A stretch of 12,733 nucleotides of DNA from Pseudomonadota bacterium (GTDB lineage Bacteria; Pseudomonadota; Alphaproteobacteria; Rhizobiales; Xanthobacteraceae): NCBI GenBank assembly GCA_023430245.1, contig JAEZBA010000269.1:1-12733 (forward strand). The letters are read 5' to 3'. The notes under the pieces are model-generated. The model made no database searches. It saw nothing but the letters and a program-made list of their open reading frames with translations, and was not told the origin of the DNA. This document shows, piece after piece, positions 1 through 7,321 of the stretch; position 1 is the stretch's first letter; each line of letters starts with the position of its first letter. Both the position numbers and the translations under genes were made by a program.

Positions 1-1
1 C

Positions 2-538
2 ATGAAGGCGTTCAATTTCCAGGACTGGATCGAGCGCAACAAGGGCAGCCTGAAGCCGCCGGTCTCGAACAAGCAATTGTTCGACGAGAAGACCGGGATG
101 ATCGTGATGATCGTGGGCGGGCCGAACAAGCGGGTTGATTTCCACGACGATCCGGTCGAGGAGTTTTTCTATCAGCTCAAGGGCGACATGCTCCTGAAGA
201 TCGCCGAAGGCGGGAAAATCTACGATGTGAAAATCAAGGAGGGGGAGGTGTTTCTCCTGCCGCCGCATGCGCGCCACTCGCCGCAGCGGCCAATGGAAGG
301 TTCGGTCGGCCTGGTGGTGGAGGGAACGCGCACGGAGGCGATGCGCGACGGCTTCGAGTGGTTCTGCTTCAATTGCGGCTCTCTGGTGCATCGCGTCGAA
401 GTGCAACTCAAGGATATCGTGAAGGATCTGCCGCCGCTTTACGAAGCCTTCTATGCCGACGAGAAGGCGCGCACATGCCCGAAATGCGGGACCGTGCACC
501 CGGGCAAGACGCCGCCGGACGGTTGGGTGGACATGTAA
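2..538 (+). CDS. nbaC: 3-hydroxyanthranilate 3,4-dioxygenase
   Basis: This 178-residue cytoplasmic cupin enzyme opens the ring of 3-hydroxyanthranilate with O2 to give 2-amino-3-carboxymuconate semialdehyde. That step belongs to the kynurenine pathway of tryptophan degradation and to 2-nitrobenzoate catabolism. The iron ligands expected for the bacterial family are present: His48, Glu54 and His92. Arg44, Arg96 and Glu107 sit at the spacing of the known substrate-binding residues. Two CxxC pairs (Cys122/125 and Cys159/162) form the rubredoxin-like second metal site found in bacterial but not animal enzymes. Length is normal. The ATG is at base 2, so its ribosome binding site lies outside the window, but the N-terminus (MKAFNFQDWIE) looks complete. 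A 248-bp gap separates it from the importer genes on the same strand; I see no convincing terminator in that gap. The symbol haaO is also used for this gene. Confidence 0.95.
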   Translation: MKAFNFQDWIERNKGSLKPPVSNKQLFDEKTGMIVMIVGGPNKRVDFHDDPVEEFFYQLKGDMLLKIAEGGKIYDVKIKEGEVFLLPPHARHSPQRPMEGSVGLVVEGTRTEAMRDGFEWFCFNCGSLVHRVEVQLKDIVKDLPPLYEAFYADEKARTCPKCGTVHPGKTPPDGWVDM

Positions 539-710
539 AGCAGCCTGGCTGACCCGCATCGTGGACCAGCCTTCGGCTTCTGGGATTCAGTTCTGCGGCG
601 CTGTCGGGCGACGCTGCTGCGTTTGGGTCGGCCCTACGACAGTTGGCGGCCGGCGTTATTTCAGCTCCGCGAAAACCGGGCATGCTCCTTCATGACGCGG
701 GTTGGATCGC

Positions 711-738
711 TTGCGCCGATGGGCGATTGCCCTATAGT
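711..738 (+). promoter_or_regulatory. Possible sigma-70-type promoter of the importer operon
   Basis: TTGCGC (711-716) and TATAGT (733-738) are separated by 16 bases and lie about 50 bases before the ATG at 787. The -10 matches TATAAT at five of six positions and the -35 matches TTGACA at four of six. This is the best candidate I see in the 248-bp gap 539-786. It is a motif match only; chance occurrence cannot be excluded. Confidence 0.35.
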
Positions 739-786
739 TTGCAGCCAAATAACGCGCACCAAGCGCGGTTCAGAAGGGAGAGTTTG

Positions 787-1983
787 ATGTTCAAGCGAAT
801 GATGGTGTCGGCGCTGGCGCTCACTGCCACGGCCGGCCTCGCGGCGGCGCAAGAAATCAAGGTCGGGCTGGTGCTGCCCTATACCGGGGTTGGAGCCGAG
901 CTGGCGCAGCCGATCGATCGCGGCGCCGAATTGTACCTGAAGACGCATGCCGCTGAGCTGAAGCCGTTCAGCGTTAAGCTGATCAAGCGCGACGCCAAGG
1001 ACGCCAGCGGCGCGACCGCAAAAATTGTGGTGCAGGAACTACTCACCCAAGACAATGTCGACGTGCTTGCCGGCTGGGTCTACTCGCCGAATGCGATCGC
1101 GACGGCCCCGCTGGTCAGTGCGGGCAAGAAGCTCGCGGTCATCATGAACGCGGGCACCGCCCACATCACCAACATGTCGCCGTATTATGTGCGCACCTCG
1201 TTCAGCATGTGGCACGCGGGTCATGCGCTGGGTGAGGCGGCTGCCAAGCAACTCGGCGCCAAGACCGCCGTGATAGGCTACACCGATTTCCCGCCCGGCA
1301 AGGACAGCCTTGCAGCCTTCAAGATGGCCTTCGAGAAGAACGGCGGCAAGGTGATCGATGAAGTCCCGATGGGCGGAGCCAATGCGGTTCCGGACTTCAC
1401 GCCCTTCTTCCAGCGCGCCAAGGACAAGAAGCCGGATGTGTTCTTCGTCTTCGTGCCGGGCGGCGATCATTCGAGCGCCGTGGTGCGAACCTACAATGCG
1501 CTCGGCATGAAGGACGCGGGCATCAAGCTGATCGGTCCCGGCGATATCACGCAGGACACCAAACTGCAGCCGATGGGCCAGAATGCCGACGGCCTGATCA
1601 CCATGCATCATTATAACGCCGATCTCGACAATCCCGAGAACAAGAAAATCGTCGAAGCCTGGAAGAAGGAGTATGGTCCGGATTCCACGCCGGATTTCAT
1701 GGCCGTAGCCGGTTATGATGGCATGGCTGCGATCGCCGCTGCGATCAAGGCGACCGGCGGCAAGCTCGAAGGCGACAAGGCTGTGGCGGCGCTCAAGGGC
1801 TGGAAGTTCGCAAGTCCACGTGGACCGATCCAGATAGATCCCGAGACACGCGACATCATCATGAACGAGTATCTGTCGCAGGCCGCCTTCCAGAACGGAC
1901 GGGTCGTGCAGAAGAATATCGGCAAGATCGAAGCCGTGAAGGACGCCTGCAAGGCCAACAAAGTCGGGCCTTGCGGCAAGTAA
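787..1983 (+). CDS. ABC transporter periplasmic substrate-binding protein (LivK-like, HAAT family)
   Basis: A 398-residue type I periplasmic binding protein that should capture a small solute and deliver it to the permease encoded downstream. Residues 1-21 form a classical Sec signal (MFKR, hydrophobic core, AAA before Gln22), followed by the typical family start EIKVGLVLPYTG. The middle shows the two-lobed Peripla_BP_6 pattern, including a YVRTSFS stretch in the binding region. The start at 787 is chosen because GAAGGGAG lies just upstream and because it gives a proper signal peptide. The same frame extends back to 643, but that extension reads as non-coding. The only two cysteines of the mature protein, Cys388 and Cys396, sit at the extreme C-terminus and could form a disulfide. 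Ligand is unknown: branched-chain amino acids, amides and aromatic acids are all used by this family. The dioxygenase gene upstream makes an aromatic or tryptophan-derived ligand plausible. Confidence 0.93.
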   Translation: MFKRMMVSALALTATAGLAAAQEIKVGLVLPYTGVGAELAQPIDRGAELYLKTHAAELKPFSVKLIKRDAKDASGATAKIVVQELLTQDNVDVLAGWVYSPNAIATAPLVSAGKKLAVIMNAGTAHITNMSPYYVRTSFSMWHAGHALGEAAAKQLGAKTAVIGYTDFPPGKDSLAAFKMAFEKNGGKVIDEVPMGGANAVPDFTPFFQRAKDKKPDVFFVFVPGGDHSSAVVRTYNALGMKDAGIKLIGPGDITQDTKLQPMGQNADGLITMHHYNADLDNPENKKIVEAWKKEYGPDSTPDFMAVAGYDGMAAIAAAIKATGGKLEGDKAVAALKGWKFASPRGPIQIDPETRDIIMNEYLSQAAFQNGRVVQKNIGKIEAVKDACKANKVGPCGK

Positions 1984-2009
1984 CGGCGCCGAACATCGAT
2001 TGACGGGAT

Positions 2010-2035
2010 CCGCCGTCCGGGGCACCGGACGGCGG
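2010..2035 (+). terminator. Strong hairpin after the binding-protein gene (attenuator or mRNA-stabilising stem)
   Basis: CCGCCGTCCGG (2010-2020) and CCGGACGGCGG (2025-2035) are perfect reverse complements with a GGCA loop, giving an 11-bp very GC-rich stem. It starts 26 bases after the stop codon and ends 25 bases before the permease start. The following bases (CTTTGCTT) are only moderately T-rich, so it may be a leaky terminator or a 3'-end protector rather than a full stop. Such an element between binding-protein and permease genes is a known way to make the binding protein in excess. Confidence 0.7.
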
Positions 2036-2060
2036 CTTTGCTTGGCAGGCGGGATATCGC

Positions 2061-2936
2061 GTGATCTTCGGGGAGGACGTGGCTGGTATTGTGCTCGGTG
2101 GTTTGGCCGCCGGCATGGTGCTGTTCATCGTATCGGTCGGCCTCTCAGTCACGATGGGCCTGATGGGCTTCGTCAATCTCGCGCATGGCGGCTTTGCCAT
2201 GATCGGCGGCTACGTGATCGTGCTGTCGATGAACCGGCTCGGTGTGCCCTTCATTCCCGCGCTGATCCTTGGTTTTGTGCTGACGGCTGCCTTCAGCGTT
2301 GTGATGGAGCGTCTGTTCTATTCGAAACTTTATCGCGCGGCCGAACTGGACCAAGTGCTGTTCTCGATCGGACTGGCCTTCGTGATGATCGCGACGGTCG
2401 TGATCGTGATCGGCCCAGAAACTCAACCATTGATTCTTCCCGACTGGCTGCGTGGCCAGCTCGACCTCGGATTCACGTCGTATCGGACATACAGCATCTT
2501 CCTGATCGTGGTCGGCGGCCTGATCGCGTTCTTGCTCTGGATCGGCTTCGAGCGCACCCGCATCGGTGCGCAGATCCGGGCTGCGGTCGATAACCGCACG
2601 ATGGTGGAATCGCTCGGCATCAATATCGACCGGCTGTTCACCTTCACGTTCGCCTTCGGCAGCGGCATGGCTGCGCTGGGCGGCGGGTTAGGCGCCGAAT
2701 TTCTCGGCCTCGATCCGCAATACACCCTGAAGTATCTCGTGTACTTCCTGATCGTGGTGGCGGTCGGCGGATTGGGCCGCATCACCGGCGTATTTTATGC
2801 AGCGCTTCTGATCGGGATCATGGATTTCCTGCTGAAGAAATATCTTCCGCAGGGCGGCACCGTGTTTATCTACGCACTGACCATTCTAATCCTGTTGTTT
2901 CGGCCGCAGGGCCTGTTCGGGCGGAGCGGATCATGA
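2061..2936 (+). CDS. livH: Branched-chain amino-acid-type ABC transporter permease, LivH family
   Basis: A 291-residue inner-membrane permease, mostly hydrophobic with about eight predicted spans. The first part carries the family pattern GLSVTMGLMGFVNLAHGGFA. The cytoplasmic coupling region IRAAVDNRTMVESLGINIDR, around residues 170-192, is the EAA-like loop that docks on the ATPases. The C-terminus (LFRPQGLFGRSGS) is the usual family end. The start is a GTG at 2061, because no ATG upstream fits and the N-terminus then matches the family length. The stop overlaps the next gene's start as ATGA (2933-2936), indicating translational coupling. It should pair with the LivM-type subunit to form the channel. 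Confidence 0.93.
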   Translation: MIFGEDVAGIVLGGLAAGMVLFIVSVGLSVTMGLMGFVNLAHGGFAMIGGYVIVLSMNRLGVPFIPALILGFVLTAAFSVVMERLFYSKLYRAAELDQVLFSIGLAFVMIATVVIVIGPETQPLILPDWLRGQLDLGFTSYRTYSIFLIVVGGLIAFLLWIGFERTRIGAQIRAAVDNRTMVESLGINIDRLFTFTFAFGSGMAALGGGLGAEFLGLDPQYTLKYLVYFLIVVAVGGLGRITGVFYAALLIGIMDFLLKKYLPQGGTVFIYALTILILLFRPQGLFGRSGS

Positions 2937-3943
2937 GCGCATCCGAGACGCGGCTGCCGCCTGCCGTCCAGAAATTCGTGCATCGTCACCGATTGCGCTG
3001 GTGGGAGCCAATTCCGTGGATTTGCGCGATCGCGTTCTTCTATTTGTTCCCCCGCCATCTGGGCTTCGGCAACGAGTTGCTGGTGATGGTGCTGTTCGCC
3101 CTGTCGCTCGACCTCGTGCTCGGCTATGCCGGCATCGTCACCCTTGGGCATGCCGCGTTTTTCGGGATTGGTGCCTACACGGTGGGCATGCTCGCGCATC
3201 GTGGGCTGTGGACTGAGCCGATCAGCGGCCTGCTAATAGCGGCGGTCGTAGCCTCGATCTTTGGCCTGATATCCGGCCTGGTATTGCTGCGGACCACCGG
3301 CCTGACGCTGCTGATGCTGACCCTATGCATCATGCTGCTGCTGGAGGAGGCGGCCAATCTTGGCCAGGTTTGGACCGGCGGCTATGATGGACTCGACACG
3401 GTGCCGATCGACCCGATCTTCGGGACATTCGCCTTCAATCCGCTGATACCCGCGACCCAGTATATCTATATCCTGTGCGTGTTGTTCGTCTGCTTTCTGA
3501 TCTTGCGGACGATCATTTATTCGCCCTTCGGTGAGAGCTTGACCGGCATCCGAGAGAACACTTTGCGCATGCACGCCGTCGGCGCTCCGGTGCGCAAGCG
3601 CCTCGTGATTTGCTACGCGATTTCGGCATCGATTGCAGGCGTAGCCGGCGCGATCTGGGCCCAGTCCAACGCCTATGTGAACATGTCGACCCTTTCGCTC
3701 GATCGTGCTGCGACCGTTCTGATTGTTCTGGTGCTGGGCGGTTATGGGCGGCTCTATGGTGCGTTTGTCGGTGCCGTCGCCTATATGGTTCTGTCGCATT
3801 TTCTCGCCAAGCTTTATCCGACCGCCTGGCAGCTCGGGCTCGGCCTGATGCTGATGATCATCGCGCTGTTCGCGCGCAACGGCATTCTCGGCATCTTTGA
3901 GGCTCTCATGAACCGCGTCCGCGGCAAACGGGCGGTGTCATGA
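2933..3943 (+). CDS. livM: Branched-chain amino-acid-type ABC transporter permease, LivM family
   Basis: A 336-residue inner-membrane protein, the second half of the heterodimeric channel. It has a hydrophilic N-terminal stretch of about 30 residues, then multiple membrane spans. The LivM hallmark LSLDLVLGYAGIVTLGHAAF is followed by FGIGAY. The coupling loop lies in the segment GIRENTLRMHAVG, and the GGYGRLYGAFVGA segment near the C-terminus is typical. Both ends overlap neighbours by four bases (ATGA at 2933-2936 and at 3940-3943), so the operon is tightly coupled. The length is shorter than E. coli LivM but usual for alphaproteobacterial HAAT permeases. Confidence 0.93.
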   Translation: MSASETRLPPAVQKFVHRHRLRWWEPIPWICAIAFFYLFPRHLGFGNELLVMVLFALSLDLVLGYAGIVTLGHAAFFGIGAYTVGMLAHRGLWTEPISGLLIAAVVASIFGLISGLVLLRTTGLTLLMLTLCIMLLLEEAANLGQVWTGGYDGLDTVPIDPIFGTFAFNPLIPATQYIYILCVLFVCFLILRTIIYSPFGESLTGIRENTLRMHAVGAPVRKRLVICYAISASIAGVAGAIWAQSNAYVNMSTLSLDRAATVLIVLVLGGYGRLYGAFVGAVAYMVLSHFLAKLYPTAWQLGLGLMLMIIALFARNGILGIFEALMNRVRGKRAVS

Positions 3944-4707
3944 CGCAAGCGCTGCTGGAAGCCCGCAACGTCGGCAAAACGTTCGGCGCGTTGGTCGCCG
4001 CGAGCAATATCAATTTCCGCCTTGATACCGGTGCGCGACATGCGCTGATCGGGCCGAACGGCGCCGGCAAGACAACCTTCATCAATCTCCTTACCGGCGT
4101 GCTGGCCCCGACAACGGGGCAAGTGCTGCTCGGCGGTGAGGATGTGACACAGGTCGCGCAGGCCGAGCGCGTCAAGCGCGGCATTGCGCGTACCTTCCAG
4201 ATCAACCGGCTGTTCCGTGGCCTGTCGGTGCTGGAGAATGTCTATATCCCGGTCTCCGAACAGCTCGGAGCCGCACCGACCATGTTCAAGCCGGCGGGTC
4301 TGCGCAAGGACGTGATCGACGCCTCGATGGCGCTGCTTGAGATGCTGAAACTGCAGGACGACGCCGGCCACCGGATTTCGGAGTTACCCTATGGCCGCCA
4401 GCGGCTAGTCGAAATCGCGATCGCGCTCGGTCTGGCGCCCAAAGTGCTGTTGCTGGATGAGCCTGCCGCCGGCGTGCCGAGCGCGGAAAGTCACATTATC
4501 CTCGATGCCATCGCACGATTGCCGAAGGATATCGGTGTCCTGATCATCGAGCACGATATGGATCTCGTTTTCCGGTTCGCCGAGCGCATCACCGTGCTGG
4601 TCGGCGGGCGCATCTTCGCGGAGGGGACGCCGAAGGAAATTGGCGCCAATCCGGATGTGCGCGCCGTCTATCTCGGTCAGGCCACCCATGGTGCGAATCA
4701 TGGCTAG
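3940..4707 (+). CDS. livG: ABC transporter ATP-binding protein, LivG family
   Basis: A 255-residue cytoplasmic ATPase that powers the importer together with the LivF-type protein. Walker A is GPNGAGKTT (residues 38-46) and Walker B is VLLLDE (169-174). The signature loop is LPYGRQR (149-155), the variant normal for LivG, where LSGGQ is replaced by a YGxQR form. The switch histidine is His205 in EHDMD. The segment after Walker B reads AAGVPSAES rather than the AAGLNP seen in E. coli LivG. I believe this is a subfamily variant, not a defect. The start ATG overlaps the livM stop and its own stop overlaps livF by eight bases. Confidence 0.94.
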   Translation: MTQALLEARNVGKTFGALVAASNINFRLDTGARHALIGPNGAGKTTFINLLTGVLAPTTGQVLLGGEDVTQVAQAERVKRGIARTFQINRLFRGLSVLENVYIPVSEQLGAAPTMFKPAGLRKDVIDASMALLEMLKLQDDAGHRISELPYGRQRLVEIAIALGLAPKVLLLDEPAAGVPSAESHIILDAIARLPKDIGVLIIEHDMDLVFRFAERITVLVGGRIFAEGTPKEIGANPDVRAVYLGQATHGANHG

Positions 4708-5410
4708 CGCGCTTGCCTGGAAAAATCTGTCCGCCGGCTATGGCGAGACCGTGGTGCTTGAGCAGATCGACCTTGCAATCGCTGCAGGCGAGAGCGTGAG
4801 CATTATCGGGCGCAACGGTGTCGGCAAGACCACGTTGCTCGTCACCGCCATGGGCCAGACCAATGTCACGAGTGGCGACGTTCTGCTCGACGGCGCTCCG
4901 GTGACCCGGCTGCCGATCTACCAGCGCGCGCTCAAGGGCATAGGCCTGGTCCCGCAGGAGCGCGAGATTTTTCCCTCGCTGTCGGTCCGTGAGAATCTCG
5001 AAATCGCGGCGCGCGCCGGATATTGGACCGAACAGCGGATCTTCGAGCTGTTTCCGCGTCTGCGCGAGCGCCTCGGCAATATGGGCAATCAGTTGTCCGG
5101 TGGCGAACAGCAGATGCTCTCGATTGCGCGGGCGCTTCTGACCAATCCGCAGGTGCTGCTGATGGACGAGCCGACCGAGGGGCTGGCGCCGGTGTTGGTT
5201 GAGACCCTAGCCGAGGTGCTCGGCAAGCTGCGCGACGAAGGCGCGCTGACCATTGTGCTGGTCGAACAGAACAGCCGCGTCGCGCTGGCCTTTTCTCCGC
5301 GCACGGTGGTGATGGACAAGGGCCGGATTGTTTATGACGGGCCCTCGCAGCCGTTGCGGGACGATCCAGAGCGGCTGGCCAGCCTCATCGGGGTCGCCGA
5401 ACAGGCGTGA
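4700..5410 (+). CDS. livF: ABC transporter ATP-binding protein, LivF family
   Basis: A 236-residue cytoplasmic ATPase, the second nucleotide-binding subunit. Walker A is GRNGVGKTT (37-45), the signature is LSGGEQQ (132-138), and Walker B is VLLMDE (152-157). EPTEGLAPVLVE after it is diagnostic of LivF. I choose the ATG at 4700 because MASALAWKNLSAGYG aligns with the family N-terminus and gives the normal length. An in-frame ATG at 4688, preceded by GGTCAGG, is a possible alternative. The TTG at 4640 would add residues that do not look like the family. It is the last gene of the importer; a 161-bp gap follows. Confidence 0.94.
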   Translation: MASALAWKNLSAGYGETVVLEQIDLAIAAGESVSIIGRNGVGKTTLLVTAMGQTNVTSGDVLLDGAPVTRLPIYQRALKGIGLVPQEREIFPSLSVRENLEIAARAGYWTEQRIFELFPRLRERLGNMGNQLSGGEQQMLSIARALLTNPQVLLMDEPTEGLAPVLVETLAEVLGKLRDEGALTIVLVEQNSRVALAFSPRTVVMDKGRIVYDGPSQPLRDDPERLASLIGVAEQA

Positions 5411-5571
5411 TCCCCGAAAATGGCTGCGCGGGACTCGATCGGGGTGGAACCCGGTTATCGGTAAGGATTCGCCGTGCCTGCGGCAATCAGCGACTCGGTT
5501 GGGGTCGCGTACGGGCCCAGGGCTGCCTATGATCGGTCCCCATGATTCGGACCGGGCCCAGGATCATGCGC

Positions 5572-6366
5572 ATGCGCGTTCGCGACGCCGCACTTGGACT
5601 AGGCGCTATCGTTGCGGCGTTCCTGGTTGCCGCCGGTTCGTCGCTTGCTCAGCAAGGCAGTTTGTCCGGTCTCGGCATCGTGCTGATCCACGGCAAGGGC
5701 GGCACACCAACCACGGGGATAGAGGGCCTGCATGAATCGCTGAAGCGCGCGGGTGCCTTGGTCGATGCGCCGGAAATGCCGTGGTCGGCACGCCGCATCT
5801 ACGACGCGACGTTTGATCAGGCGATGACCGAAATCGATGCTGCGGCGGATCGCCTGAAGAAGGCGGGCGCCAACAGGATTGCCGTGATCGGCCACAGTCT
5901 CGGCGCTAATGCCGCGATCGGATACGCCGCACGCCGCAAGGACCTGCATGGGGTGGTTGCGCTCGCGCCTGGACATCTCCCGGAGGCCTGGGCATTGCGG
6001 GTGCGTACGCGCAGCGCGATCGCCGAAGCCAAGAAGATGATCGCCGCCGGCAAGGGCCATGTGCGTCGGTCGTTCCCCGATCTCGCGCAGGGTATTCCCT
6101 TCTCGGTTAAAGCGACACCGGAAGTCTATCTCTCGATGTTCGATCCGGACGGACCGGCGGTAATGCCGAAGAATGCGGCGGCGATCGATGTGCCGCTGCT
6201 CTGGATCGTCGGCGTCGCCGATCCGATGGTCCTGCACGGCAAGGACTATGTTTATGGGCAGGGCACGCGGCATCCCAAGAGCAAATACGTGGTCAGTCCA
6301 AGCATGCATCTGTCGACGCCGTACCAGTCGCGCGGCCAGATCATCGACTGGCTGAAAGGACTGTAG
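5572..6366 (+). CDS. Exported alpha/beta hydrolase
   Basis: A 264-residue predicted periplasmic hydrolase of unknown substrate. It begins with a Sec signal (short basic start, hydrophobic core, cleavage near SSLAQ). The fold signature is clear: an early HGKGG oxyanion-type loop, the nucleophile Ser109 in GHSLG, a likely acid Asp217 in VGVADPM, and a likely base His246 in SMHLSTP. The start is uncertain. ATGs occur at 5542, 5566 and 5572; I prefer 5572 because AGGA (5560-5563) sits eight bases before it and because it gives the most compact signal peptide. The next gene is convergent, with only 45 bases between them. Nothing nearby names the substrate; esterase, peptidase or lipase-like activity are all open. 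Confidence 0.85.
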   Translation: MRVRDAALGLGAIVAAFLVAAGSSLAQQGSLSGLGIVLIHGKGGTPTTGIEGLHESLKRAGALVDAPEMPWSARRIYDATFDQAMTEIDAAADRLKKAGANRIAVIGHSLGANAAIGYAARRKDLHGVVALAPGHLPEAWALRVRTRSAIAEAKKMIAAGKGHVRRSFPDLAQGIPFSVKATPEVYLSMFDPDGPAVMPKNAAAIDVPLLWIVGVADPMVLHGKDYVYGQGTRHPKSKYVVSPSMHLSTPYQSRGQIIDWLKGL

Positions 6367-6411
6367 CTGTCGTACTCCTCGCGAGCCGCCAGGAGAGTAA
6401 AGGCGGTATCG

Positions 6412-7245
6412 CTATTCCTTCAGACCGTTCACTTTGGTCACCCAGGCCCGCACGTCCGGCAGGATTTGCGGCAACAGCTCCTTCACCTGATCCTTCGTCA
6501 TGCCGGCGCGGATGCGCGGATCGTACAGGATGTTGAGGAGATACTGGTCGTAGATGCCGAAGAAGCCCATCTGGACGTCGTCGTTGAACATGGTCCAGGG
6601 CAGGTCGTCATCGTCGTTGATCGGCCCGAGCGCCTGCAGCAATTCCTCATAGATACAATCGCGAAAAATGAACTCCCCGGCATCGACCACGACGATCACG
6701 TCGGAATGCTCGATCCGGAACAACTCGTCCTTGCGGAAGCCTGACAGGCATTGCGGCTCCAGCGACTTCACGATCCGATCGGCTTGCTCGCGTCCGTAGA
6801 ATTGCCGGATGGTCTTTTCGATGTCGCGGTCGCGCACCAGCGTCACCGTGACATTGGCCTCCTTGCGGCTGTCGGCCATCGCAATATCGAGATGACGGAT
6901 TTTGGAGCGGATGTCGTCGACGACCGTTGCAACCTGCTTGCGGCGGTCCGGCTTGGCGCGGCTGTCGGCGTGGACGCGGACCGGCTTTTCATATTTGCGG
7001 ATGCGGTCGACGTTGCCGGAGACATGAAACTCTGCGCCGAACACGATACGATAAAATCCGTCGATGATCTCGGCGTCGGTGAAGGTGGTGCGCTCGGCGG
7101 CGCGGCGCTTGGCGATTTCGGGATGCTCGGCCCGCGCATCCGCAGGCCAGAGCGCCGCTGCGACCAGGGCCGCCAGCGCAATGGCGAACAGGCCGCACAG
7201 CATTGCGGGCGTCGTCGAGATGCTCCTGTTCGGACGCGCCATCAT
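6412..7245 (-). CDS. DUF2927-type exported protein of unknown function
   Basis: A 277-residue protein with an N-terminal signal peptide (hydrophobic core about 15-33, ADARA cleavage before Glu40). The rest resembles the DUF2927 family of proteobacterial envelope proteins. It shows an early RVHADSRAK segment, a helix CIYEELLQALG (197-207), an acidic NDDDD run after it, and YDPRIRAGM near the end. Cys166 and Cys197 are well placed for a periplasmic disulfide. The start at 7245 is supported by GGAG eight bases upstream (7253-7256) and by the signal peptide. A much longer open frame back to 7479 is an artefact overlapping the coiled-coil gene. The paired glutamates in the CIYEELLQ helix recall metalloprotease helices, but I see no HExxH, so catalysis is not claimed. 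It lies 76 bases downstream of the coiled-coil gene in the same direction and may be co-transcribed with it. Confidence 0.8.
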   Translation of the reverse strand: MMARPNRSISTTPAMLCGLFAIALAALVAAALWPADARAEHPEIAKRRAAERTTFTDAEIIDGFYRIVFGAEFHVSGNVDRIRKYEKPVRVHADSRAKPDRRKQVATVVDDIRSKIRHLDIAMADSRKEANVTVTLVRDRDIEKTIRQFYGREQADRIVKSLEPQCLSGFRKDELFRIEHSDVIVVVDAGEFIFRDCIYEELLQALGPINDDDDLPWTMFNDDVQMGFFGIYDQYLLNILYDPRIRAGMTKDQVKELLPQILPDVRAWVTKVNGLKE

Positions 7246-7321
7246 TCCGGATACTCCGGCGCGCCATCCGCGCCCGGGTTTGGTCTCAAGCTTTTGCGGA
7301 GCCAGCAAGCGCAAGTCGTGA

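Noticed and set aside
539..650. Possible terminator after the dioxygenase gene
   Set aside because: Only short imperfect stems (for example AGCC-TTC-GGCT) without a T run are visible.
643..786. Upstream extension of the binding-protein frame
   Set aside because: It would bury the signal peptide 48 residues inside the protein, and the ribosome binding site supports the start at 787.
1039..2025. A 328-codon open frame on the minus strand
   Set aside because: It lies antisense to the clear binding-protein gene and its translation shows no domain.
3940..4707. Defective signature motif in LivG
   Set aside because: LPYGRQR is the normal LivG-family form, not a loss of LSGGQ.
5412..5444. Possible terminator after livF (CCCCGA with TCGGGG)
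   Set aside because: A 6-bp stem with a loop over 20 bases and no T run is not convincing.
6375..6406. Two overlapping 5-bp stems (CTCCT/AGGAG and CCGCC/GGCGG) in the convergent gap after the hydrolase
   Set aside because: The stems are short with 11-base loops and no T run, too weak to call a terminator.
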